Assembly: GCF_004364935.1 (NCBI RefSeq)
Contig: NZ_SOBT01000009.1
Coordinates: 333,994-397,993, forward strand
Source: Panacagrimonas perspica
GTDB lineage: Bacteria > Pseudomonadota > Gammaproteobacteria > Nevskiales > Nevskiaceae
Length of the DNA: 64,000 nucleotides
Reading direction: 5' to 3'
Shown here: in pieces, positions 1 through 8,342 of the stretch
How positions within the stretch are numbered: position 1 is the first letter of the stretch
Layout: each line of letters starts with the position of its first letter
Notes under the pieces: model-generated
What the model was told of the DNA's origin: nothing
Databases searched by the model: none
The model's input: only the letters and a program-made list of their open reading frames with translations
Position numbers and translations under genes: made by a program

Positions 1-168
1 TGTCAGCCCGTCGCCTTGAAGGCGGGAGCCGGCGCGCGCAGGAAACGTGCCCGCTAAGAGTCTGCAAATTCGCGGGTCGCGTACCCGGATCCGTGGATTC
101 TGCGCACCGTCGCCACGCAGAGGGCTGTTGCTCGCGCGTGTATCGCCCGATATCCGGAATGCTCGGCG

Positions 169-184
169 AGGCATGCGCGTTGCG
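169..184 (+). promoter_or_regulatory. sigma-54-type -24/-12 element, BON gene
   Basis: AGGCATGCGCGTTGCG has GG and GC separated by exactly ten bases and a TTGC -12 box, the sigma-54 arrangement. It ends 73 bases before the ATG at 257. The -24 box reads GGCAT rather than GGCAC. A TTGCA half-site (minus strand, about 63-67) lies about 100 bp upstream. Inferred by pattern only. Confidence 0.45.
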
Positions 185-256
185 GCCCTTGATCCATCGG
201 ACTTACTTGCAGGGTTCGAGACTTCACTTCATGAACGGGCAAGCACTGGAGAGACG

Positions 257-1363
257 ATGAACAACCAGAAACCCAATCGAGTCGAACGCGGTACGCAGCG
301 GCCTCGCAGCAATGGTCCCAATGATCGAGAGCGTCATCAGATGGGCGATCCGACGCATTACCGCTCGCAGTTCGGCAGCCGCGATGGTGGGCGCGCAAGC
401 AGCTGGGACCCGGATTCCGCACAAGGCCGCCAGATGGGCGCAGGCGATGATCGCTTCGGCGGCTACACCGGGAACTACGGCCACGGCGAAAGCTACGACC
501 CGCAGCATCACGGCGGGCATCCGGTTGCGTGGGATGAGGAGGGCTTGGCTTATCCCGAGCCGGGACGTCATCGCCACGACGTTCAGGGCGGACGCGCCGG
601 ATCAGCAGAATCGGCCGGCGCGGACTGGTCGCGAGGACCGGATCGCTACTACTGGCACAACCGCTACGGCGGCAGTTCGCAGTTCGGTCCCAATGGACCG
701 AGCAACTTCGCCCCGCGCACGCTCGCCCATCGACGCGGCTTCGAACCGGAGCGATCCGGCGATCCTCGCTACGGCCGATCCGGACAGCCGGACTGGAGCG
801 GAGAATCGTTTGCCGGCGGACGCGACGCCTGGAGTGGCAACAACCGGAGCTACGGCATTCCATCGGGCAACGACCCCGGCGGCTACCGCTTCAACAGCAC
901 CTGGGATGGCGACGGCACGCACCACTGGAGCGGCAGCAACTGGGCCAATGATCAGGACTGGCAACAAGGCCCACGCCGCACGTCCGCGCCCGGCGCCCGC
1001 CAGGGTGGTCGCACCCCGAAGGGCTATACGCGATCGGATGAACGTATTCGCGATGACGTCTGCGAGACGCTGTATCGCGCGCACGACATCGACGTGAGCG
1101 ACGTCAGTGTCGAATCGAAGAACGGCACGATCACGCTGGAAGGCACGGTTTCCGACCGCCGCATGAAGCACCGGATCGAGGATCTCTGCGAGCACTGCAT
1201 CGGCGTCAACGACGTCGACAACCGGATTCGCGTGGTACGCGAGACCTCGTCGGGATTTTCGGCGGATCGGACTCGCGACGAAGGCAATGCCGATGAGCGC
1301 GCCAGCAACAGGGTGCTCACGTCGTCCAAGAAAGGCACGACGCCCGGCAGCACGCCGCATTGA
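257..1363 (+). CDS. BON-domain protein with long low-complexity N-terminus
   Basis: The 368-residue product has a BON domain near its C-terminus (about residues 260-328; TITLEGTVSDRRMKHRIED is recognisable). BON domains bind lipids or membranes in OsmY-type proteins. Residues 1-255 are disordered-looking and rich in Gly, Arg, Tyr, Trp, Asn and Ser, with scattered YG, WSG and RYGG motifs. There is no signal peptide or membrane segment, so it is probably cytoplasmic, unlike periplasmic OsmY. The ATG at 257 was chosen because GGAGA precedes it by five bases; the frame is open further upstream but without a better start. A strong terminator follows. The exact role is unknown; a stress or envelope function is inferred from the domain and the neighbours. 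Confidence 0.8.
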   Translation: MNNQKPNRVERGTQRPRSNGPNDRERHQMGDPTHYRSQFGSRDGGRASSWDPDSAQGRQMGAGDDRFGGYTGNYGHGESYDPQHHGGHPVAWDEEGLAYPEPGRHRHDVQGGRAGSAESAGADWSRGPDRYYWHNRYGGSSQFGPNGPSNFAPRTLAHRRGFEPERSGDPRYGRSGQPDWSGESFAGGRDAWSGNNRSYGIPSGNDPGGYRFNSTWDGDGTHHWSGSNWANDQDWQQGPRRTSAPGARQGGRTPKGYTRSDERIRDDVCETLYRAHDIDVSDVSVESKNGTITLEGTVSDRRMKHRIEDLCEHCIGVNDVDNRIRVVRETSSGFSADRTRDEGNADERASNRVLTSSKKGTTPGSTPH

Positions 1364-1421
1364 GCGGCGTCTGCTGACACCCGGAATATTTCGCGGCGGA
1401 CGAGCCGCATCCGACGGGGAA

Positions 1422-1457
1422 GGGGCCTGGACCTTTGAGGTTCGGGCCTCTTTTTTT
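1422..1457 (+). terminator. intrinsic terminator after the BON gene
   Basis: A 12-bp stem (1422-1433 with 1439-1450, three G-U pairs) closes a TTTGA loop and is followed by seven Ts. It lies 59 bases after the BON stop codon. Confidence 0.9.
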
Positions 1458-1469
1458 GGGTGAGCGCTC

Positions 1470-1543
1470 CGTAGCCCGGGCGAAGCCCGGGGAACTCAGG
1501 GTTCAATGGATGACGCGTCAGTGCTCGACGATCTCGGGCTACG
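1470..1543. repeat. GTAGCCCGG palindromic repeat, degenerate copy
   Basis: It begins CGTAGCCCGGGCGAAGCCCG and ends TCGGGCTACG, so both outer arms of the dispersed repeat are present, but the inner right arm has decayed. It is the only copy in the first 30 kb and sits between convergent genes (BON and wrbA). Confidence 0.75.
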
Positions 1544-1569
1544 GTCGCAGACGAGTCGCAACGCCCGCC

Positions 1570-2187
1570 TCAGGATTTCGCACTCCCGCGCAGCATCTTG
1601 GCGGCGACCTCGGCGACGTGGCGACCCTGGAAGCGTGCGCCGTCGAGTTCGTTGGCGCTCGGCTGCCGCTCCCCCGTTCCGCCGGCGATTGTCGTGGCAC
1701 CGTACGGCGCGCCGCCGGTGACTTCGTCGAGCTTCATCTGGCCCTGGAACGAATACGGCAACCCGACGATGACCATTCCGAAGTGAAGCAGGTTGGTGAT
1801 GATCGAGAACAGCGTCATCTCCTGGCCGCCGTGCTGTGTGGCGGTGGAGGTGAAGACCGAACCCACCTTGCCGACCAGAGCGCCGCTCGCCCACAGGCCA
1901 CCGGTCTGATCGAGGAACGCCGCCATCTGCGAGCACATGCGCCCATACCGCGTCGGCGCGCCGACGATGATCGCGTCGTAGCGCGCAAGATCGTCCACCT
2001 TTGCGATCGGTGCCGTCTGATCGAGCTTGAAGTGCGATTTCTTCGCTACGTCTTCAGGTGCGGTCTCCGGCACGCGCCGGATGTCCACGTTCGCGCCCGC
2101 ACCGCGCGCGCCCTCGGCAATGGCTTCCGCCATCTTCTCCACGTGCCCATAACTCGAGTAGTAGAGCACCAGGATTTTCGCACTCAT
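1570..2187 (-). CDS. wrbA: NAD(P)H:quinone oxidoreductase, type IV (WrbA flavodoxin)
   Basis: The 205-residue product is a WrbA-type flavoprotein that reduces quinones by two electrons with NAD(P)H, using FMN, and so limits redox cycling. The N-terminal strand and FMN phosphate loop ([17 protein letters not shown]), the APTRYG segment and [11 protein letters not shown] are all present, and the length matches the family (about 200). The start at 2187 is set by AAGGAGAACGACC just before ATG. In E. coli wrbA belongs to the RpoS stress regulon. Upstream (2232-2245) there is a GGCAC -24-like box, but the -12 position reads GG, so I do not call a sigma-54 promoter. Confidence 0.93.
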   Translation of the reverse strand: MSAKILVLYYSSYGHVEKMAEAIAEGARGAGANVDIRRVPETAPEDVAKKSHFKLDQTAPIAKVDDLARYDAIIVGAPTRYGRMCSQMAAFLDQTGGLWASGALVGKVGSVFTSTATQHGGQEMTLFSIITNLLHFGMVIVGLPYSFQGQMKLDEVTGGAPYGATTIAGGTGERQPSANELDGARFQGRHVAEVAAKMLRGSAKS

Positions 2188-2478
2188 CGGTCGTTCTCCT
2201 TGGAAGTTTCGTGATGGATCCACCCCGCGCGCCGAGCGGCGTGCCGACCCAGAATGCCACGCCGCAGGCGACGCGCCCGGCGCCGCCGCCGAGCGGCTTC
2301 GGTTGATCGGCGTGCTTGTCGTCGCGGCATGGCGGCAGCCCGACGCCGGCGACCGGACGATGACTTCGGATGCGTGCGGAGTGGGCGTATTCATGAATCC
2401 GGTCGGAGAGCGGTTGCGGCATTCATTCATCTGAACGGCGCACAATCGGACCTCCAGCTGATCGATCTTTCTTCGACG

Positions 2479-2790
2479 ATGCCGCGACGCGTACAGATGC
2501 GCAGAACCGCGGGGTGGCGCAAGCCGCCCGGCGTCTTCTATGTGGGACGCCCGACCGAATGGGGCAATCCGTGGCGCGTCGGCGGCAAGGCCCACGGCGC
2601 CCTCGATCCGGCCACCGCCGTTGCGCATTACCAGGACGCGCTGGTGAAAGCACAGCTTCTGGACAAGGCCGGCGTGCCGTTGCTGGATCGTGTGGAAGAA
2701 CTGCGCGGTCGCGATCTCGCCTGCTGGTGCGATCTCGACAAGCCCTGCCATGCGGACGTGTTGCTGCATTTCGCCAATCGCGAGCGCTGA
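2479..2790 (+). CDS. DUF4326 family protein
   Basis: The 103-residue product carries the family hallmarks [12 protein letters not shown] near the N-terminus and a cysteine cluster at the C-terminus ([15 protein letters not shown]). The motif suggests a small metal- or nucleotide-binding protein, but no function is established. The start at 2479 places the domain at the very N-terminus; the frame is open upstream but Arg-rich and unlike coding sequence. No clear ribosome-binding site is visible. Confidence 0.75.
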   Translation: MPRRVQMRRTAGWRKPPGVFYVGRPTEWGNPWRVGGKAHGALDPATAVAHYQDALVKAQLLDKAGVPLLDRVEELRGRDLACWCDLDKPCHADVLLHFANRER

Positions 2791-2881
2791 TCGCGCAAAC
2801 GTCTTCGGCTCGGTGCGAAGCGGCGTTCTTGTTTTCGCATTGGACAAGCGCTTTCCGAACGCTGCGGACCGAAGCCCGCTC

Positions 2882-2897
2882 GGGCACGCCCGATGCG
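2882..2897 (+). promoter_or_regulatory. sigma-54-type -24/-12 element, topoisomerase IB region
   Basis: GGGCACGCCCGATGCG has GGCAC and TGC with the GG-N10-GC spacing. Predicted transcription would start near 2908 and run through the zinc-ribbon ORF into topoisomerase IB. No convincing TGCA-N3-TGC dyad lies upstream, so this is weaker than the others. Confidence 0.35.
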
Positions 2898-2931
2898 TTG
2901 GCCGATCGTCCGCCTGTTGCAATCGATCTCC

Positions 2932-3180
2932 ATGCTCGTCCGTCCTTCTTACGCTGCTTCCACACTGCCGCCGCACCCTCCGGCCGATGCCCTGGCTGGC
3001 GCGCCTGTCGAAACACGGCTCACGCGTGGAACCGCGGCCACCGGCTATCTCGCCTGCTGCACGGATTGTCAGCAGCGGCATCGCGTCCCGCGTCCGGTAC
3101 TGCTCGGATGGCGATGCCCGCGATGTTTCCATCTGCGGCCCCTCGACGGGCGCGAACCGGGTTGGCGACGCCGTTCGTGA
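2932..3180 (+). CDS. possible small zinc-ribbon protein
   Basis: The frame encodes 82 residues. The only recognisable feature is [11 protein letters not shown] followed by WRCPRCF, two CxxC pairs spaced like a zinc ribbon, followed by a short basic tail. There is no good ribosome-binding site, and the N-terminal half (Pro/Ala-rich) is not distinctive. It ends 44 bases before the topoisomerase start. It could be a chance ORF; comparison with relatives would decide. Confidence 0.25.
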   Translation: MLVRPSYAASTLPPHPPADALAGAPVETRLTRGTAATGYLACCTDCQQRHRVPRPVLLGWRCPRCFHLRPLDGREPGWRRRS

Positions 3181-3224
3181 GCAGCACCCCGCTGGCGTCG
3201 CGAGCACGGTCGGCGCGTCACCCG

Positions 3225-4268
3225 ATGAAATCCTCGCGCACCCGCGCCCTGCGTGCGGCCCGAGTCGCCGGGCTTCGTCACGTCGACGACGAAGGCCCCG
3301 GCATCCGGCGCGACGGCGCACCCGGTGCGTTCCAGTATCGGTCGGTGCGTGGACGTCCGGTGCGGGATCCGGGAACGCTACGCCGCATCGCGCGTCTGGC
3401 GATCCCGCCTGCGTACGAGAAGGTGTGGATCTGCCCCGATCCGCGTGGCCATCTGCAGGCCACCGGTCGCGATGCGCGAGGACGCAAACAGTACCGGTAT
3501 CACCCGGACTGGCGCGTCACGCGCGACACCCACAAGTTCGATCGCATGATCGAGTTCGGCGCCGCGCTGCCGACGATCCGTCGTCGCGTGCGCAAGGATC
3601 TCGCGCTGCACGGACTTTCACGCGACAAGGTCCTGGCGCTGATCGTGGCGCTGCTGGATGCCACACGCCTGCGCATCGGCAACAACGTCTACGAGCGCGA
3701 CAACCGCAGCTATGGGCTCACCACCTTGCGAGACCGTCACGCTGATTTCAGCGGAGGGCGTCTGCGACTGAGTTTTCGAGGCAAGGGAGGAACCGAACAC
3801 GACCTGGCCATCGACGACCAGCGCCTCGCCCGCATCGTTCGTCGCTGCCACGACCTGCCCGGTCAGCGCCTGTTCCAGTACCTCGATGAAGACGGACACC
3901 GGCGCCCCATTCACTCGGGAATGGTCAACGATTATCTGAAGCAGGTCACCGGACGCGATTTCACCGCCAAGGATTTCCGCACCTGGGGTGCGACGTTGCG
4001 TGCGATCTCGCTGATGGCCTGCACACCGCTGCCGGAGCCGCCCACCGAGCGGGCGATGAATGCCTGCATCGTCCAGGCGATTCGTACCGTGGCGGACGAA
4101 CTGCGCAACACGCCGGCCGTCTGTCGCAAGTCGTACATCAATCCCGCGGTCTTCGAAGGCTGGCGGGAAGGACGGCTGCAGAAGTCGTTCACCTGCCACT
4201 TCCGCGCCGGATCACGCGCGGTCGAGAAAAGCGCCCTGCGATTCCTGCAAGGTGCGAAACGGCGTTGA
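3225..4268 (+). CDS. DNA topoisomerase IB
   Basis: The 347-residue product is a poxvirus-type topoisomerase IB, which relaxes supercoils through a 3'-phosphotyrosyl intermediate. The catalytic tyrosine lies in [12 protein letters not shown] (about residue 304). The helper residues are in DATRLRIGN and FRGKGGTEH. The length equals the bacterial family norm (about 345). The ATG at 3225 gives a normal N-terminus ([20 protein letters not shown]); an upstream in-frame start would add Arg/Ser-rich sequence foreign to the family. It converges on otsA. Confidence 0.93.
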   Translation: MKSSRTRALRAARVAGLRHVDDEGPGIRRDGAPGAFQYRSVRGRPVRDPGTLRRIARLAIPPAYEKVWICPDPRGHLQATGRDARGRKQYRYHPDWRVTRDTHKFDRMIEFGAALPTIRRRVRKDLALHGLSRDKVLALIVALLDATRLRIGNNVYERDNRSYGLTTLRDRHADFSGGRLRLSFRGKGGTEHDLAIDDQRLARIVRRCHDLPGQRLFQYLDEDGHRRPIHSGMVNDYLKQVTGRDFTAKDFRTWGATLRAISLMACTPLPEPPTERAMNACIVQAIRTVADELRNTPAVCRKSYINPAVFEGWREGRLQKSFTCHFRAGSRAVEKSALRFLQGAKRR

Positions 4269-4281
4269 GCGTTGCGATCCC

Positions 4282-4300
4282 GCGGGCCGCGAAGGCCCGC
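4282..4300. terminator. hairpin between convergent topoisomerase IB and otsA
   Basis: GCGGGCC-GCGAA-GGCCCGC, a perfect 7-bp stem in the 40-bp gap between two convergent stop codons. There is no T tract, so the terminator role is inferred. Confidence 0.4.
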
Positions 4301-4308
4301 CGCGCGAG

Positions 4309-5817
4309 CTACGGAGAAACGGCTTGGGCCCTGTGACCTGCGGGCCTGTTCGGAGTGCTCGTGCCCGGCACGCCCTTTCCGGTGAAGCCGGCCGGCGCCG
4401 CGGCGACGGTGATGTGGCCGGCGGGCACTGCCGGCGCGTCGCCATCCAGCGCCTCGAGGTAACTGCGCTGCCAATGATCTGCACTCTGGCGTCGCATCCC
4501 CGCCATCAGGTCGCGATGCCGCTCGATGCGTTCTTCCAGCGACATCCATCGCGCGCGCTCCAGCGCGTCGGCGACATCGTCCGGATCGTAGGGGTTGACC
4601 AGCAGCGCGTCATCGCCCATCTGCTCCGCCGCACCGGCGAAGGACGAGAGGATCAGCACGCCCGGATCTTCCGGATCCTGCGCGGCGACGTATTCCTTGG
4701 CGACCAGGTTCATGCCGTCGCGAATCGGCGTGACCAGCCCGATGCGACTCGCGCGGTACAGCGCCGCGAGCGTTCGCTGCGGCAGCGCTTTGTTGAGGTA
4801 TCGCAGCGGCGTCCAGTCGAACGTGCCGAAACGGCCGTTGATGTGCGAGGCCAGTGCCTCGAGCTCCGTGCGGAAGTCCTGATACGCGCGGACTTCTCCG
4901 CGGCTGATCGGTGTGACCTGCAGAAACTCGACATTGCGCTGCGCGCGCGGATATTTCTCCAGCAGCCGCTCGAACCCGGCGGCACGGCGAAGCAGGCCTT
5001 TGCTGTAGTCGAGACGATCGACGCCAATGACCTGCGTGCGTCCATCGAGCAGCTTGCTCATGCGCCGCGATTCCTGGAGTGCGCGTGGCGACGTGGCGTA
5101 ACCCACGAACTCATCGACATCGATGCCGACCGGAAATGCGCCGGTACGAATGCGCCGCGTCCCGCAGTTCATCCCGTCATCCGTCACCGAACAACCCAAT
5201 TCGCGTACCGCGTAGTCGTGCAGCCGATGGCGATCCGCTTCGGTCTGCAGCCCGACGACGTCGTAATGCAGCAGGCTGCCCATCAGTTCGCGATGGCGCG
5301 GCAACGCGGCCAGCAATTCGTGCGGCGGCGTCGGGATGTGCAGGAAGAAGCCGATGCGGTTGCGGCAACCCAGCGCGCGCAGTTCTTCGGCCAGCGGGAT
5401 CAGGTGATAGTCGTGAACCCAGATGCGGTCGTCCGGCTTCAGCAGATCGGCAAGACGTCGGGCAATCAGCGCGTTGATGCGCCGGTAGGCGTCATAGTGC
5501 TCGCGTGCGAACTGGACGAGATCGAGACGGAAATGACATAGCGGCCACAGGCAGCCATTGGCGTAGCCGGCGTAGTAATGGTCGAAGTCGGCCGTCGGCA
5601 GATCCAGCGTGGCGACGTTGATGCCATTGATTTCCTCGAGCACCACGGCGCCCGCTTCGGATGCCGTCTTGCCACTCCAGCCGAACCACAGTCCGCGATT
5701 GGCGATCAGCGCCGAGCTGAGCGCAACGGCCAGTCCACCGGCCAGCGGCGCACCGCGAACGGTCCCGACGCGATTGGACACGCAGATCAATCTGCCCTTT
5801 GCAGCGGTCTTACTCAT
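4309..5817 (-). CDS. otsA: alpha,alpha-trehalose-phosphate synthase
   Basis: The 502-residue GT20 enzyme makes trehalose-6-phosphate from UDP-glucose and glucose-6-phosphate. Visible motifs are the N-terminal SNRVGTVRG and GGLAVALSSAL, WVHDYHL, GVDRLDYSKG and RDGMNLVAKEY. Start 5817 is preceded by GAGGTGAAAACG and overlaps the end of otsB by eight bases, so the two genes are co-transcribed and translationally coupled. About 25 C-terminal residues (Pro/Gly-rich) extend beyond the catalytic core. Trehalose protects against osmotic and drying stress. Confidence 0.96.
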   Translation of the reverse strand: MSKTAAKGRLICVSNRVGTVRGAPLAGGLAVALSSALIANRGLWFGWSGKTASEAGAVVLEEINGINVATLDLPTADFDHYYAGYANGCLWPLCHFRLDLVQFAREHYDAYRRINALIARRLADLLKPDDRIWVHDYHLIPLAEELRALGCRNRIGFFLHIPTPPHELLAALPRHRELMGSLLHYDVVGLQTEADRHRLHDYAVRELGCSVTDDGMNCGTRRIRTGAFPVGIDVDEFVGYATSPRALQESRRMSKLLDGRTQVIGVDRLDYSKGLLRRAAGFERLLEKYPRAQRNVEFLQVTPISRGEVRAYQDFRTELEALASHINGRFGTFDWTPLRYLNKALPQRTLAALYRASRIGLVTPIRDGMNLVAKEYVAAQDPEDPGVLILSSFAGAAEQMGDDALLVNPYDPDDVADALERARWMSLEERIERHRDLMAGMRRQSADHWQRSYLEALDGDAPAVPAGHITVAAAPAGFTGKGVPGTSTPNRPAGHRAQAVSP

Positions 5818-6547
5818 CGTTTTCACCTCGCATCGACGCCAGGCTCGCCTGCAGCCACAACAGCACCTGGTTGGGCGTGCCGAGCCGATACAAGGCCGCC
5901 GTCGAACCTGCACCCACCTTCACGCCGAAGCCGCGCTGCTTTTCCGCTTCGGCAAATGCCGCTTCATCGGTGCGGTCGTCGCCCGCGAAGACCGGCACGC
6001 GGCCGGCGAACGGCGGATGTTCCATCAGCGTGCGCAAGGCCGAGCCCTTGTCTGCCGTCGCGGGCAGGGCCTCGCGAACCAACCGGCCGGCTTGCATGCG
6101 CATGCCCGGCACGGCACGCATCGCGTCCGCGAGTGCGGCCTCGCACTCGGCTTCGCGTTCGGGACAGCGGGCGAAGTGGATCGCCACCGCCGCACCCTTG
6201 TCCTCGATCAGCACGCCCGGCACATCGATGAATTGCCGACGCAGGCGCTCGACGATCCTGGCCGCGCCACGCGGCGCGGCGTCGATGCGATGGGAACCCG
6301 GCAGACGCAACTCGGCGCCATGCACGCCGGCGCCGGCCGCGTGCCAGGGCGCCAGCAACGAATCCACGACATCGAGGCTGCGTCCGCTGATGACGGCCAC
6401 CGCCTGATCGAGTGCTTCGCCGAGGTCAGTCAGCAGACCCGCGAGCCACGGCGGGACCACGACCTCGGTGGGTGTCGGCGCAAGTTCGATCAGGCAGCCA
6501 TCCACGTCCAGGAACAAGGCCTGGTCACGCGTCAGCAGGGGCGGCAC
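5810..6547 (-). CDS. otsB: trehalose-6-phosphate phosphatase
   Basis: The HAD-superfamily enzyme removes phosphate from trehalose-6-phosphate, completing the OtsA-OtsB pathway. The nucleophile motif is FLDVDGCLIEL (Cys where Thr is usual) and the metal-binding motif is FAGDDRTDEAAF. I place the start at the GTG at 6547 (245 residues) because AAGGGAGCTTCCC precedes it. The ATG at 6595 would begin about one base after the transcription start predicted from the sigma-54 element at 6607-6622. The extra 16 residues are not part of the HAD fold. Confidence 0.92.
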   Translation of the reverse strand: MPPLLTRDQALFLDVDGCLIELAPTPTEVVVPPWLAGLLTDLGEALDQAVAVISGRSLDVVDSLLAPWHAAGAGVHGAELRLPGSHRIDAAPRGAARIVERLRRQFIDVPGVLIEDKGAAVAIHFARCPEREAECEAALADAMRAVPGMRMQAGRLVREALPATADKGSALRTLMEHPPFAGRVPVFAGDDRTDEAAFAEAEKQRGFGVKVGAGSTAALYRLGTPNQVLLWLQASLASMRGENDE

Positions 6548-6606
6548 GGGAAGCTCCCTTTGCTCGTGCCCGGTGGGTAACTCGGTCTGCAGCATGAGCA
6601 GGCTGG

Positions 6607-6622
6607 CGCAATTTGGGTGCCC
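6607..6622 (-). promoter_or_regulatory. sigma-54-type -24/-12 element, otsBA
   Basis: On the minus strand the sequence is GGGCACCCAAATTGCG, which has GGCAC, TTGC and exact GG-N10-GC spacing. Predicted +1 is near 6596, giving a 49-base leader to the GTG at 6547. It sits in the short gap after the upstream metallopeptidase gene. In E. coli otsBA is RpoS-dependent, so sigma-54 control would be a change of regulator. Confidence 0.6.
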
Positions 6623-6628
6623 GGAATC

Positions 6629-7696
6629 CTAGCGCCCCTTTCGCCGGTAGCCGGCCACGGTTTCGTGAACGAATTCAAGCTTGCCGATGACATCGTCGGA
6701 AAGTACGAACGGGTAGGCATCTTGCAATCCGAGACCTCGATTGAAGTCGTTCAGGATGTACGTCAACGACATCCAGCGCGCGATCATTCGCGGAAACGGC
6801 CCCACGTGATTGGCGCTGAACGGGCGCTTGGGCGCGAAGTGAGGATCGGAACCGCGACGCGGATTGATCCAGAGGCCGCTCTCGTACGCGGTCTCGAGGC
6901 TATCGATCATGTGCAGGTAGTGCGCCCATGTCTCGGCCCAGTCCTCCCAGGGATGCGCGCTCGCGTAGACGCTGACGAAATGTGCCCGCCAGTCCGCTCG
7001 CGGCTCGCGGTAATGCACCTCCAGCGCCTTCGCATAGTCCGCGCGCTCGTCGCCGAACACGTCCCTGAATTGGGCGAGACGCCGCGTCGGCCCGATCATC
7101 TGGTCCCAGTAGTAGTGACCGACCTCGTGCCGCAGGTGACCGACCACGGTCCGGTATGGCTCCTTGAGTTCGACGCGGCGGCGCTCGCGCTCGGCGTCGT
7201 CGGCTTCCGCCACGTTGATCGTGATCAGGCCCTGATCGTGTCCGGTCAGCACGGTGCCCGGTCCACGATGGCCAGGCGTATCCGCGAGAAACTGGAAACG
7301 CATCGACGGTTCTTCGGCCATCAGTTCTTCGCGCGTCAAGACGCCGAGGCTCATCAGTCCGATGACCAGCCGTCGTTTTCCGATCTCGAGCCGCCGCCAT
7401 CGTTCGACGTTCTGCGGAAGACCCAGGTCCGGAATCACGACCGTCAGACGGCACGACAGGCAGAACTCGCTGGGGTCGTCCTGCGCCACGGCCCAGTTGC
7501 AGACCGCATGTGGAAGCGCATTGACGCAGGGTCGATAGGCTTTGCCGTCGAATTCGAGCGGATCTCCCGCGGCCTGATCCCAGGACACCATTTTCTGCAC
7601 ATCGGGAATGAATGTCAGGCGCAATCCGCAACTCGTGCACAAGTCGTTCTCGAGCGCGAGAACCAGACCGCAGCGGGTGCAGTGAAATCGTTTCAT
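6629..7696 (-). CDS. putative zinc-binding metallopeptidase with N-terminal zinc ribbon
   Basis: The 355-residue product begins with a zinc ribbon (CTRCG at residues 6-10, CTSCG about 13 residues later) and a further CLSC pair near residue 80. The catalytic signature RHEVGHYYWDQ (HExxH) is central, with DWAETWAHYLH downstream supplying further ligands. This is the uncharacterised family once called COG4307, cytoplasmic by lack of a signal peptide. Substrate unknown. Start 7696 was chosen because the zinc ribbon follows directly; only a weak GAAGAAG precedes it. It lies 10 bases after the PQ-loop gene, forming one operon. Confidence 0.82.
   Translation of the reverse strand: MKRFHCTRCGLVLALENDLCTSCGLRLTFIPDVQKMVSWDQAAGDPLEFDGKAYRPCVNALPHAVCNWAVAQDDPSEFCLSCRLTVVIPDLGLPQNVERWRRLEIGKRRLVIGLMSLGVLTREELMAEEPSMRFQFLADTPGHRGPGTVLTGHDQGLITINVAEADDAERERRRVELKEPYRTVVGHLRHEVGHYYWDQMIGPTRRLAQFRDVFGDERADYAKALEVHYREPRADWRAHFVSVYASAHPWEDWAETWAHYLHMIDSLETAYESGLWINPRRGSDPHFAPKRPFSANHVGPFPRMIARWMSLTYILNDFNRGLGLQDAYPFVLSDDVIGKLEFVHETVAGYRRKGR
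6716..6727 (-). promoter_or_regulatory. candidate activator site TTGCA-AGA-TGCC
   Basis: It is a TGCA-N3-TGC dyad about 100 bp upstream of the otsBA -24 box, inside the 3' end of the metallopeptidase gene. The same pattern recurs upstream of other sigma-54-like elements in this window. Confidence 0.4.
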
Positions 7697-7706
7697 GGGT
7701 TCTTCT

Positions 7707-8033
7707 TCACAACGTGGTCGTGGTTCCCCGGAGCGCGTCCGGTGCGCTGTCACTGGCCTGCGCCTTGCGCTCTGCCTGATGCCGCCGGTTGCGCCGGTCG
7801 ATCAGCAATCCGGTGATCGCGTTGATCGTCAGCAGTCCATTGGTGAGCGCGAACACGACATTGTCGAGCAGTACGCTGTAGACGGTAAATCCAGCGGAGG
7901 CTGCGACCTGCCCGATGAAGAGCCAGCGTGACACACCCCCGACCGCTCCGCTGACCCATTGCGACCACACCTGCCGGATCATCGTGACCAGCAGCAGCAG
8001 TGCGGCGGTCCATCCGATGGCCTCGGTCAACAT
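7707..8033 (-). CDS. PQ-loop/SemiSWEET-like small membrane protein
   Basis: The 108-residue protein has three predicted membrane helices (roughly residues 5-22, 38-58 and 60-80) and the pattern W-S-QWVSGAVGGVSRWLFIGQ, similar to the PQ-loop of SemiSWEET-like half-transporters. Such proteins dimerise to move small solutes such as sugars; the substrate here is unknown. It is first in an operon with the metallopeptidase gene and is preceded by a well-matched sigma-54-type element (8131-8146). Confidence 0.72.
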   Translation of the reverse strand: MLTEAIGWTAALLLLVTMIRQVWSQWVSGAVGGVSRWLFIGQVAASAGFTVYSVLLDNVVFALTNGLLTINAITGLLIDRRNRRHQAERKAQASDSAPDALRGTTTTL

Positions 8034-8130
8034 GCGCGGCTCCCAACATCGCGCCGGCGGGCGTGACGTGCATCGGCTGACGGATTCGTGCGCATGGAAG
8101 CAGGTCGCGGGGCAAAGGGCCGGCGATCAC

Positions 8131-8146
8131 TGCATCGGCCGTGCCA
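8131..8146 (-). promoter_or_regulatory. sigma-54-type -24/-12 element, PQ-loop operon
   Basis: The minus-strand sequence TGGCACGGCCGATGCA is the closest match in the window to the textbook TGGCACG-N4-TTGCA. It lies about 100 bases before the PQ-loop start and diverges from the element at 8268-8283. Confidence 0.6.
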
Positions 8147-8211
8147 TGGGTGCGTAGCGTCTTCGCGCGCGGCCAGCGGGTGTGCAAGCCGCAGAGAGCG
8201 GTCCTGTTGCG

Positions 8212-8224
8212 CTGCACTTTGCAC
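8212..8224 (+). promoter_or_regulatory. candidate activator site CTGCA-CTT-TGCAC
   Basis: It is an exact TGCA-N3-TGCA dyad between the two divergent sigma-54-like elements, 73 bp from the -24 box of one and 51 bp from the other. A single enhancer could serve both. Confidence 0.4.
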
Positions 8225-8267
8225 CGGGTTTTCAGCGCTCCCGACTGATTTTGCAGGCCCGCCGAAG

Positions 8268-8283
8268 TGGCATGAATTCCGCA
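8268..8283 (+). promoter_or_regulatory. weak sigma-54-type element, DUF883-like gene
   Basis: TGGCATGAATTCCGCA keeps the GG-N10-GC spacing, but the -12 box is CCGC instead of TTGC. It lies 60 bases before the ATG at 8343. Confidence 0.35.
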
Positions 8284-8342
8284 GTGCAATGCGCCACTAC
8301 AGATCGCGAAACGCGTTCTGCGACGAGAAGGAGAACCGCCTC

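Larger units (their letters stand above)
2791..3224. other. 434-bp gap between DUF4326 and topoisomerase genes
   Basis: It holds a sigma-54-type element (2882-2897) and a weak 82-codon ORF with two CxxC pairs (2932-3180), described separately. No terminator is visible. If the ORF is not real, this is an unusually long leader for the topoisomerase gene. Confidence 0.5.

Noticed and set aside
2232-2245. GGCAC box upstream of wrbA
   Set aside because: Spacing fits, but the -12 dinucleotide is GG and no TGCA-N3-TGC dyad lies upstream.
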